Below are positions 1 through 5,427 of a DNA stretch of 5,811 nt, one piece after another. The number at the start of each line of letters is the position of its first letter. Within the stretch, counting starts at the first letter, position 1. The DNA comes from an uncultured Clostridia bacterium (GTDB lineage Bacteria; Bacillota; Clostridia; TANB77; CAG-508). The notes beneath the pieces are model-generated. The model was not told the origin of the DNA and did not search any database. It was given only the letters and a program-made list of their open reading frames with translations. A program made the position numbers and the translations under genes. The stretch covers positions 1 to 5,811 of the forward strand of contig CALXZW010000123.1 in NCBI GenBank assembly GCA_944393345.1. The letters are read 5' to 3'.

Positions 1-1
1 T

Positions 2-1471
2 TTATTGTGCTACTTCAAGCAATTTTTGATTAATACGATTTTGAACTTCAATATAATATGCTGTTTCTGCTGTATTCATATCATCATCTTTCATATCTTC
101 AAATTTCTTCATTGTTTCAGCATATTTGTTCATATATCTACTATAATCTGCAAGTAAACTTACATCTGTTCCGTTTGATTCTTTATACTTTTTCATAAAT
201 GCAACATATTCATCAAAGAATTTTTCATAGCTATCCATAGCTTCCTTAAACTCTTTACTTATACCAGCAGTATCACTAGATGTTTTAGATGTTTCAGTAG
301 ATGTAGACGAAGTAGTAGTTTCAGTAGTTGTTGTTTCATTTGTCGTAATTTCTGTTGTTGTTTTTTCAGGTGCTTTTAGAGAAATTTCAATTCTGTCAAA
401 TCCTAAATACATTAAAGAAATTTTGTATCCTTCTTGATTTAGTGCCGAATAAGTTGTATCTCCTTTACTATAATCAACTGTAAATCCTTTTTGCTCACAA
501 GATTTAACATATTCATTATATTCTTGAATATTAGTATTTCCTATATGTACAATAAATGTTTCACTATTATTCCAAGAAATTTTTCCTATATTAGATTTTG
601 GTATTGGCAATATAGCACCAAGCCCACTTGTTGGCCATTCAAATTCAGACATTTCCTCTGGTGCATCTAGGTAAATATTCATTTCTTCATTACTGCTGGA
701 AAAAACTAAGTTAACTGAATATCCTTTTTCATTAAATGCTTTGTAAGAAAGACTTGATTTATCAGGCTCTATAGTAAATCCGGCTTCAATACAAAGATCT
801 CTATATGATTTAAAATCTTCTTCTTTTACCTTGCAAAGAGTTAATATTAAGCTTTTTTCAGAATTAATTCCTATCTTTCCATAAGTTTTTTCAGGTTTTG
901 GAAGATTTTCGTGCATTTCAATATTATTCCACTCAAATTTTTCGGCTTTAATTTCATAATTGCTTTCTCCATTATATAAATTCATAAATGGAACTATCAA
1001 TATAAATGCGACTATTGCTAAAATAGTACTAATTCCTTTTTTTGATTCTTTTATAGTATGATTTTTCATAAGATATGTAATTATAAACAACACTGTCATT
1101 AAAATTGCAACTAATCCTGCAAGAATTTTACCATCATTAAAAGCAGTAGCAACCATTAATACACCAATAATTGAAAATAGTATTAATACTTTACTAAATT
1201 TGCTTTTCTTAAACTTTTCAATTTGTTCTTTTTCTTCTTGAATATTGTTTTTTTCATTTTCATTTTTTAGTTTTTCTTTCTCTATTTCTTTTTGTGTATT
1301 TGATTTAATCTTTTCAATTCTGACTGCATCACTTTCTCCAATTAATTCACTAACAGAATAACTCGTTCCACAATAAGGGCATTCAACAGTGTCTTTTAAA
1401 TTATCAATACTAAGTTGTCCTCCACAATTGGAACAAACTGTAGCTTTTGTTTTTAATTTTTCATTACTCAT
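2..1471 (-). CDS. Membrane protein with N-terminal zinc ribbon, three TM helices and two tandem extracytoplasmic repeats
   Basis: This 489-aa protein is the last gene of the SPFH operon in the window. In order it shows a zinc ribbon (C13, C16, C31, C34), a charged coiled coil (about 50-90), three hydrophobic helices (about 95-111, 115-135, 146-165), two tandem repeats of about 92 residues (179-271 and 277-368, both opening FEW and closing with an Ala-Pro), a Thr/Ser-rich linker (369-403) and a helical C-terminal domain (404-489). An odd number of helices puts the zinc ribbon in the cytoplasm and the repeats outside. The repeats resemble what I remember as DUF6591 of Clostridia; that assignment is from memory. 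The ATG start is supported by AAAGGGG 7 nt upstream. It follows the four-helix membrane gene by 51 nt, without a convincing promoter of its own. The role is unknown; it may link an outside signal to the SPFH protein. Confidence 0.9.
   Translation of the reverse strand: MSNEKLKTKATVCSNCGGQLSIDNLKDTVECPYCGTSYSVSELIGESDAVRIEKIKSNTQKEIEKEKLKNENEKNNIQEEKEQIEKFKKSKFSKVLILFSIIGVLMVATAFNDGKILAGLVAILMTVLFIITYLMKNHTIKESKKGISTILAIVAFILIVPFMNLYNGESNYEIKAEKFEWNNIEMHENLPKPEKTYGKIGINSEKSLILTLCKVKEEDFKSYRDLCIEAGFTIEPDKSSLSYKAFNEKGYSVNLVFSSSNEEMNIYLDAPEEMSEFEWPTSGLGAILPIPKSNIGKISWNNSETFIVHIGNTNIQEYNEYVKSCEQKGFTVDYSKGDTTYSALNQEGYKISLMYLGFDRIEISLKAPEKTTTEITTNETTTTETTTSSTSTETSKTSSDTAGISKEFKEAMDSYEKFFDEYVAFMKKYKESNGTDVSLLADYSRYMNKYAETMKKFEDMKDDDMNTAETAYYIEVQNRINQKLLEVAQ
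263..367 (-). other. Thr/Ser-rich low-complexity linker
   Basis: About 35 residues rich in Thr, Ser and Glu separate the second extracytoplasmic repeat from the helical C-terminal domain. Such a segment is typical of a flexible, exposed linker in an extracytoplasmic protein. The DNA is correspondingly repetitive, with many ACA/ACT Thr codons on the coding strand. Confidence 0.7.
368..937 (-). repeat. Tandem duplicated ~92-residue domain inside the membrane protein
   Basis: Two consecutive protein repeats are encoded at 937-659 and 643-368. Both begin FEW, carry a Pro-x-Pro followed by a Gly-Lys-Ile turn, have an acidic helix with a Cys, a Gly-Phe-Thr strand, a Tyr-x-Ala plus Gly-Tyr pair, and end in a short strand closed by Ala-Pro. 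DNA identity is low, so the duplication is old. Confidence 0.75.
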
Positions 1472-1522
1472 AATTTTTCCCCTTTTCTTTACTTTAGTAT
1501 TACATTATAAATTTGTACTCTT

Positions 1523-2212
1523 CTATTTTAATAAAGTACACTCTTTATTTCTTTTATCTATTAAATTAATTAATTCAGTCGAAACCACTTGAGCTATTTC
1601 AGTATCATTTTCGTTAATAGCATCTTCAAATGTTTTAAATTCATTTTGTATTTGTTGATTAATTTCAGATAAAACTATATTATCTACAGGATCTGAATAT
1701 CTCAAAGATTCATATACTTTTTTGCAAATGTTTCTCAATTCCTCTTTTTGAGCAATATTAATTAAGTGTTCAACATCTGTTGAAAGTTTTTTTATAGTAA
1801 ATGTTTTAGATTTTATTTCTTTATCAATATTTGATACAACATTGATAGCAAAACAAGTTGTAATAGTTATAACAGCAAATGAACCTGTTAAAACCACACA
1901 TACAACTATACTAATCCACATTGGAACAGAAAATATCATACAAACTGTACCAATAACCATTATTAAAAATATAGAAATATAACTTACTAGAAGAAGTGAT
2001 ATATTATAAAACATTTTTTTAAAATTTTCTTCTTTTAGAACTATATAAGAACAATATAATTGCCCCAAGAATGTGAGTAATATAAATATATATCCAATCC
2101 AGAAGTTTCCTCTTATTATATTCATTTGTGCTGAACTAACAAAAGTTACAATATTAAAAACTAAGAGGCAAATAGTCCAAATTATTGAATATAACTTAAA
2201 TGATTTTGTCAT
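1523..2212 (-). CDS. Four-helix membrane protein of unknown family
   Basis: I do not recognise this 229-aa protein. It has four hydrophobic helices (about 8-27, 38-58, 69-93, 97-126), then a charged, mostly helical tail of about 100 residues (127-229) containing RYSDPV near its middle. Four helices imply that both ends lie on the same side, probably the cytoplasm, leaving the tail free to touch the SPFH protein encoded just upstream. An in-frame ATG at 2239 would give 238 aa and a 22-bp overlap with the SPFH gene. I prefer the ATG at 2212 because GAGAGTGATT, close to the full anti-Shine-Dalgarno complement, ends 3 nt before it and the first membrane helix then starts near the N-terminus. The position between two zinc-ribbon proteins suggests a membrane partner like B. 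subtilis YdjH or YdjG, by context only. Confidence 0.85.
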   Translation of the reverse strand: MTKSFKLYSIIWTICLLVFNIVTFVSSAQMNIIRGNFWIGYIFILLTFLGQLYCSYIVLKEENFKKMFYNISLLLVSYISIFLIMVIGTVCMIFSVPMWISIVVCVVLTGSFAVITITTCFAINVVSNIDKEIKSKTFTIKKLSTDVEHLINIAQKEELRNICKKVYESLRYSDPVDNIVLSEINQQIQNEFKTFEDAINENDTEIAQVVSTELINLIDKRNKECTLLK

Positions 2213-2215
2213 TTT

Positions 2216-2225
2216 AATCACTCTC
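2216..2225 (-). promoter_or_regulatory. Ribosome binding site that sets the start of the four-helix gene
   Basis: GAGAGTGATT on the minus strand contains the SPFH gene's TGA stop (2218-2220) and lies 3 nt before ATG 2212. This spacing fits the downstream ATG and not the one at 2239. It suggests translational coupling. Confidence 0.55.
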
Positions 2226-3414
2226 TTTTCTTTCCACATTTTGGACAGAATTTACCATCGCGTTCAAATTTATAGCCACAATTAGTACAAGTATCATTTG
2301 ACTTTGCTATCTTTTTACCACATTCTTCGCAATATTCTGCATCAGCATTGATTTTCGCACCACAATTATCACAAAATTTATTTGTTGTTTGTGCATTAAT
2401 TAAATTTAAATTAGAAGTTTGTGAATTTGTTGTGGAATTTACTGCCTCATTCATCATACCTCCAACCATTCCTCCAACAACTCCGCCAACACCTGCCATT
2501 GTTCCAAATCCAACACCCATATTAGTAAATTCTCCAACAGCCTCGTTTTGTGCAACTTTTTCAGCAACATCAAAACCACGTTCTTGTTGATATGTATATC
2601 CCTCTTGTGTTCGTTTAGTAGCTTGTGCTTTAGATGCAATAACTGTTTTTTGTGCCTCTGTTTCAGCATCTATAATTTGTGTTTGCTGTCTAAGTTTTGC
2701 TTCTGTAATATCTGAATATTGGCGAAAATGTAATTCTTTAAATCTTTCATACTGTTCTTCGCCATCTGGTTTCATAACTCTATTTACAAAAAATGATTCA
2801 AGAGAAATACCATACTCCGCAAAATCATCAACTAATAATTTTTTTAATGCTTCTGAAAATTGTGTAAGTTTCTCATCTATTTCAAAAATATTTATGTTTT
2901 CTGATTTTATTATATTTGCAATATAAGTTTTTACTCTAGTCATTAAGAAAGAGCGAAAATAAGAGACTAATTTAAATTGTGATAAATCATTTTCTGTTCC
3001 TACAAGTTTTACTACTAATTTTCTACTATCTTCTGCTCTCAAACTCATTTCTCCTGAAGCACCAATAGACAAAGGAAAATTATATGTTGGCTCTACAAAT
3101 TGTATTCGTGAATCCGTCCCCCATTTTATAGCCATTTGTTCACTTTTGTTTATAAAATAAACTTCACAATGAAATGGAGATATTCCACCTGTTGAAAGAT
3201 TAAGAACTTTACTAATTAATGGAATATTTTGTGTTTTTAATGTATATCTTCCTGGCTTAAAAAGATCTAAAGCTTGTCCATTCATATAGAAAATTGCTTC
3301 TTGATTTTCGTGAACTATAAGTTGAGAGAAACAATTAAAATCTTCGGAAGGATGTTTCCATATAAATGTATCATTATTACCTTCATACTTTATAACATCT
3401 AAAATCTTAAACAT
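2218..3414 (-). CDS. SPFH-domain protein with C-terminal double zinc ribbon (YdjI-like)
   Basis: This 398-aa protein of the SPFH (stomatin/prohibitin/flotillin) superfamily resembles the bacterial subgroup of B. subtilis YdjI, once called virion core proteins. Residues 1-30 (DVIKYEG, then TFIWKHP) are typical of the subgroup. The SPFH fold covers about 30-215, followed by an Ala/Gln/Glu-rich helix (220-290), a Gly/Met-rich stretch (299-322), a Ser/Thr/Asn linker and two zinc ribbons (C348/C351/C362/C365 and C376/C379/C390/C393). There is no clear membrane helix, so membrane contact probably needs partners; the next two genes are membrane proteins. Family members form oligomeric scaffolds at the membrane, and YdjI helps bring PspA there. 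A GTG at 3423 would add three residues. ATG 3414 is chosen because AGGTGA lies 5 nt before it. It ends 5 nt before the next start. Confidence 0.93.
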   Translation of the reverse strand: MFKILDVIKYEGNNDTFIWKHPSEDFNCFSQLIVHENQEAIFYMNGQALDLFKPGRYTLKTQNIPLISKVLNLSTGGISPFHCEVYFINKSEQMAIKWGTDSRIQFVEPTYNFPLSIGASGEMSLRAEDSRKLVVKLVGTENDLSQFKLVSYFRSFLMTRVKTYIANIIKSENINIFEIDEKLTQFSEALKKLLVDDFAEYGISLESFFVNRVMKPDGEEQYERFKELHFRQYSDITEAKLRQQTQIIDAETEAQKTVIASKAQATKRTQEGYTYQQERGFDVAEKVAQNEAVGEFTNMGVGFGTMAGVGGVVGGMVGGMMNEAVNSTTNSQTSNLNLINAQTTNKFCDNCGAKINADAEYCEECGKKIAKSNDTCTNCGYKFERDGKFCPKCGKKRE

Positions 3415-3419
3415 TTTTT

Positions 3420-3429
3420 TCACCTACCT
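3420..3429 (-). promoter_or_regulatory. Ribosome binding site that sets the SPFH start
   Basis: AGGTAGGTGA on the minus strand contains the TAG stop of the regulator gene (3424-3426). The alternative GTG at 3423-3421 lies inside the site itself, so ATG 3414, 5 nt downstream, is the better start. The arrangement suggests coupled translation of regulator and SPFH protein. Confidence 0.65.
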
Positions 3430-3612
3430 TTCTATTTCAAGATTATCAACAGCAAATTCCAGACACATCTGCACAATTTCATTTCGTGTTCGTCCAGTTG
3501 CTTCACAAATGTCATCTATTTCTTTGATTAAATCATTTGGAATTCGTGTAGATATAACTGCAGTTTCGCCTGTATATTTTTTGGTTGATATAACAAGTTT
3601 TTTCTTTTCCAA
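3424..3612 (-). CDS. Ribbon-helix-helix transcriptional regulator, probable operon autorepressor
   Basis: This 62-aa protein of the ribbon-helix-helix (CopG/Arc/MetJ) class has a basic N-terminal arm, a strand of alternating residues (AVISTRI, about 18-24) that would insert into the DNA major groove as a dimer, helix 1 (about 25-38), the family's TGRTRNEIV turn (39-47) and helix 2 (to about 57). It is the first gene of the operon and directly follows a promoter whose spacer is a perfect palindrome, the usual place for such a protein to bind its own operator. No toxin gene follows, so a toxin-antitoxin role is unlikely. A GTG at 3621 would add three residues, but that codon lies inside the ribosome binding site. 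A TTG at 3612 is well spaced and is preferred. Confidence 0.88.
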   Translation of the reverse strand: MEKKKLVISTKKYTGETAVISTRIPNDLIKEIDDICEATGRTRNEIVQMCLEFAVDNLEIER

Positions 3613-3615
3613 TTT

Positions 3616-3624
3616 AATCACCTT
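3616..3624 (-). promoter_or_regulatory. Ribosome binding site that points to a TTG start
   Basis: AAGGTGATT on the minus strand matches the extended anti-Shine-Dalgarno complement and ends 3 nt before TTG 3612, placing AAGG 8 nt from the start. The GTG at 3621-3619 is part of this site and has no site of its own at a workable distance. Confidence 0.65.
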
Positions 3625-3652
3625 CTAACTATTGATATATTACTATACATAC

Positions 3653-3681
3653 ATTATACTACAAATGTATACATTTGTAAA
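3653..3681 (-). promoter_or_regulatory. Sigma-A type promoter of the RHH-SPFH operon
   Basis: On the minus strand TTTACA (3681-3676) and TATAAT (3658-3653) are separated by exactly 17 nt. The -10 box is perfect and the -35 box differs from TTGACA in one base. The transcript would start near 3646, giving a leader of about 34 nt ahead of the TTG start. Confidence 0.8.
3660..3679. promoter_or_regulatory. 20-bp perfect palindrome filling the promoter spacer: likely operator of the RHH protein
   Basis: TACAAATGTATACATTTGTA is identical on both strands. It begins inside the -35 box and ends 2 bp short of the -10 box, so a bound protein would block RNA polymerase. The only DNA-binding protein in the operon is the ribbon-helix-helix protein encoded directly downstream, which makes autorepression the simplest reading. 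The palindrome is directly visible; the binding partner is inferred. Confidence 0.75.
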
Positions 3682-3752
3682 CAGTTTTAGTTTAAAAGTT
3701 ATTTTTATTACTATAAGAGTATATTTGTTTTACATAAACTCTTGACATATAT

Positions 3753-3923
3753 TTAATTCATCAAAAAATCAAGTATATTCATTTCTGTTGATGTATTTGC
3801 CTTGTATAATTCTGTATATCCACATTTGCTACAACTTATTGTAATGAATTTTTTATTTTGAACATCAAAATTCTTTGCAAAAATTTCAGTAATAACTTAA
3901 AATTTGTAAATATCATTTTTTAC
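3753..3923 (-). pseudogene. Remnant of a DUF2082-type small zinc-ribbon protein
   Basis: An open stretch of 47 codons ends in TAA at 3753. It encodes FDVQNKKF, then a Cys-x-x-Cys-Gly-Tyr-Thr-Glu knuckle, then NILDFLMN. This is the characteristic C-terminal half of the DUF2082 zinc-ribbon family (about 65-70 aa), whose members normally start with a Tyr-Lys-Cys-Pro-x-Cys-Gly knuckle. Here, upstream and in frame, only NDIYKF remains before a TAA (3897-3899). The first cysteine pair and the start codon are gone and there is no ribosome binding site. An intact protein would bind zinc through both knuckles, so this copy should be non-functional. The family assignment is from memory of its sequence pattern. 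Confidence 0.75.
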
Positions 3924-3929
3924 TATAAC

Positions 3930-4136
3930 TTATTTAGTAATGATAATTTCTTTTATATCATTTTCTGCTATTGTAATTATTTTCTTATACTTTCCTTTTT
4001 TACTACTACTTTCACTTTATAAGAGTCTTTATCTATTCCTATGATTGACACCATATCTCCAGTTTTTAGTTTTACAACCTAAATTACTTTGATTTTCATC
4101 ATTTCTAAGTTCTATGTTATTTTTTAATTCTTTCTA
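3930..4136 (-). pseudogene. Decayed small gene of unknown family with two offsetting frameshifts
   Basis: Three adjacent minus-strand segments read like one protein when spliced across frames. The first is KELKNNIELRNDENQSNLG after a TAG at 4134-4136. The second, in another frame from about 4076, is VKLKTGDMVSIIGIDKDSYK plus a short Val/Lys run. The third, back in the first frame, runs from KKGKYKK to IIITK and the TAA at 3930. The first shift is repaired by removing one T in GGTTGT (about 4075-4079), the second by adding one A to a run of six (3996-4001). The middle looks like a small beta-rich domain with GD and GID turns. I do not recognise the family. No start codon with a ribosome binding site is present. 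Confidence 0.5.
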
Positions 4137-4152
4137 ATTTACCCAATATATT

Positions 4153-4181
4153 ACTATACTTTTAATTTATTTTTTTGTAAA
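4153..4181 (-). promoter_or_regulatory. Plausible leftover promoter ahead of the decayed genes
   Basis: On the minus strand TTTACA (4181-4176) and TATAGT (4158-4153) are 17 nt apart, the same layout as the RHH operon promoter but with an A-rich spacer and no palindrome. A transcript would start near 4146 and run into the broken reading frames. Chance occurrence in AT-rich DNA is possible. Confidence 0.4.
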
Positions 4182-4265
4182 TTCGCATTTTTCAATTCAT
4201 ACAAAAAATATCTTCAATAATATCTATCTAAAATATTTATTCCTATATATAGCATACTTAGATAT

Positions 4266-4291
4266 AAAAAAGCTGAGATAAAAAACTCTCA
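4266..4291 (-). terminator. Weak intrinsic terminator after the GGGtGRT gene
   Basis: On the minus strand TGAGA (4291-4287) can pair with TCTCA (4278-4274) across an 8-nt loop. The hairpin is followed by GC and six Ts (4271-4266). An AAAA upstream of the stem can pair with part of the T run and lengthen it. The stem is short, so the call rests on position, 39 nt after the stop, as much as on strength. Confidence 0.5.
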
Positions 4292-4329
4292 CAGTTTTCC
4301 ACCCCAACTATTGACATTCAACCTATAAA

Positions 4330-5331
4330 TTATTTCATTGCTTCTTCTACTGCAACTGCAACTGCTACTGATGCTCCAACCATTGGATTATTACCCATTC
4401 CGATTAATCCCATCATTTCAACATGTGCTGGTACTGATGAAGATCCTGCAAATTGTGCATCTGAATGCATTCTTCCCATTGTATCTGTCATACCATATGA
4501 AGCTGGTCCAGCTGCCATATTATCAGGATGTAATGTTCTTCCTGTTCCACCACCTGATGCAACTGAAAAATATTTTTTTCCTGCTTCAATTCTCTCTTTT
4601 TTATACGTTCCTGCAACTGGATGTTGGAATCTTGTTGGATTTGTTGAGTTACCTGTAATAGATACATCAACATCTTCTAGCCACATAATTGCAACACCTT
4701 CTCTAACATCATTTGCTCCATAACATTTAACTTTTGCTCTTTCTCCATCAGAATAAGGAATTTCTTCTACAACATTTACTTTTCCTGTAAAGAAGTCAAA
4801 ATCTGTTCTTACATATGTAAATCCATTTATTCTAGATATTACTTGTGCAGCATCTTTTCCAAGTCCATTTAGAATAACTCTTAATGGTTCTTTTCTTACT
4901 TTATTAGCTGATTTTGCAATTCCAATTGCTCCTTCAGCTGCTGCGAAACTCTCATGTCCTGCTAAGAATGCAAAGCATTTTGTGTCTTCTGATAATAGCA
5001 TAGATGCTAAATTTCCATGTCCTAATCCTACTTTTCTATCGTCTGCAACTGAACCTGGAATACAAAATGCTTGTAATCCTTCTCCTATTGCTTTTGCAGC
5101 ATCTGCTGCTTTTGTACAACCTTTTTTTATTGCTATTGCTGCTCCTAATGTATATGCCCAAGCAGCATTTTCAAAGCAAATTGGTTGTACACCTTTAACT
5201 ATTTCATATGGATTAAATCCTTTATCTGTGCATATTTTTAATGCATCTTCAAAATCTTTTATACCGTATTTTTCCATTACTGGTTTAATTTGGTCTATTC
5301 TTCTTTCATAACTTTCAAATGTTACTGCCAT
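4330..5331 (-). CDS. GGGtGRT family protein
   Basis: This 333-aa protein belongs to the family named after its conserved GGGtGRT motif, found here at residues 260-266. Around it are Gly- and Ala-rich segments typical of a loop-rich cytoplasmic enzyme or scaffold: GHGNLAS (about 104-110), LAGHESFAAAEGA (about 123-135) and a C-terminal MIGMGNNPMVGAS-like stretch. No signal peptide or membrane helix is evident. Six Cys are present (34, 52, 72, 90, 119, 203) but no CxxC pair. The length looks complete and ATG 5331 has a perfect AGGAGG 7 nt upstream. The reaction is not known to me. The family regularly sits beside a NifU-like iron-sulfur scaffold gene in Clostridia, as here, so a role in metal-cluster or redox chemistry is an inference from context. 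It lies 96 nt after the scaffold gene. Confidence 0.93.
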   Translation of the reverse strand: MAVTFESYERRIDQIKPVMEKYGIKDFEDALKICTDKGFNPYEIVKGVQPICFENAAWAYTLGAAIAIKKGCTKAADAAKAIGEGLQAFCIPGSVADDRKVGLGHGNLASMLLSEDTKCFAFLAGHESFAAAEGAIGIAKSANKVRKEPLRVILNGLGKDAAQVISRINGFTYVRTDFDFFTGKVNVVEEIPYSDGERAKVKCYGANDVREGVAIMWLEDVDVSITGNSTNPTRFQHPVAGTYKKERIEAGKKYFSVASGGGTGRTLHPDNMAAGPASYGMTDTMGRMHSDAQFAGSSSVPAHVEMMGLIGMGNNPMVGASVAVAVAVEEAMK

Positions 5332-5382
5332 TTTATTTCCTCCTATTACTTACATTATTAATTATTTTTATAAATGTGTCCT

Positions 5383-5406
5383 CTAATGGACAAAATTGTC
5401 CATTAG
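5383..5406 (-). promoter_or_regulatory. Perfect 10-bp hairpin between the scaffold and GGGtGRT genes
   Basis: CTAATGGACA and its exact reverse complement are separated by 4 nt. On the transcript the hairpin is followed by AGGACACATTT rather than a run of Us, so it is not a good intrinsic terminator. An intercistronic RNA-stability or processing element, or a partial attenuator, fits better. The structure is directly visible; the role is inferred. Confidence 0.55.
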
Positions 5407-5427
5407 TACATATCCCCCAATTGGATA

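Larger units (their letters stand above)
3622..4329. other. Gene-free stretch between the two operons
   Basis: This AT-rich stretch of about 700 bases holds no intact gene. From right to left it contains the terminator of the GGGtGRT operon, a plausible orphan promoter, two decayed minus-strand genes, and the promoter and operator of the RHH-SPFH operon. Between 3682 and 3752 I see only a weak 6-bp inverted repeat (AAGAGT 3715-3720, ACTCTT 3738-3743). Between 4182 and 4262 I see nothing specific. Confidence 0.7.

Noticed and set aside
1504..1532. Possible internal promoter before the zinc-ribbon membrane gene
   Set aside because: There is a perfect TATAAT at 1509-1504 on the minus strand, but no acceptable -35 box at 16-18 nt, so in AT-rich DNA it is not convincing.
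2348..2590. 80-codon plus-strand frame rich in Pro, Thr and Ile
   Set aside because: It is the antisense image of the Gly/Met-rich region of the SPFH protein; the proline run is the complement of glycine codons.
3424..3612. Antitoxin of a toxin-antitoxin pair
   Set aside because: The RHH protein is small and has its own operator, but the next gene is a 398-aa SPFH protein, not a RelE, MazF, HicA or other small toxin.
3641..3700. CRISPR, insertion sequence or attachment site around the palindrome
   Set aside because: There is a single palindrome only, with no repeat array, no transposase, no target duplication and no tRNA in the window.
3715..3743. Inverted repeat AAGAGT / ACTCTT as a terminator
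   Set aside because: The stem is only 6 bp with a 17-nt loop and no adjacent T run on either strand.
3742..3747. TTGACA on the plus strand as a promoter
   Set aside because: No -10 box occurs at a suitable distance and there is no plus-strand gene downstream.
4982..5311. 109-codon open frame on the plus strand
   Set aside because: It lies wholly antisense to the intact GGGtGRT gene, has no ribosome binding site, and its composition mirrors the codon bias of the opposite strand.
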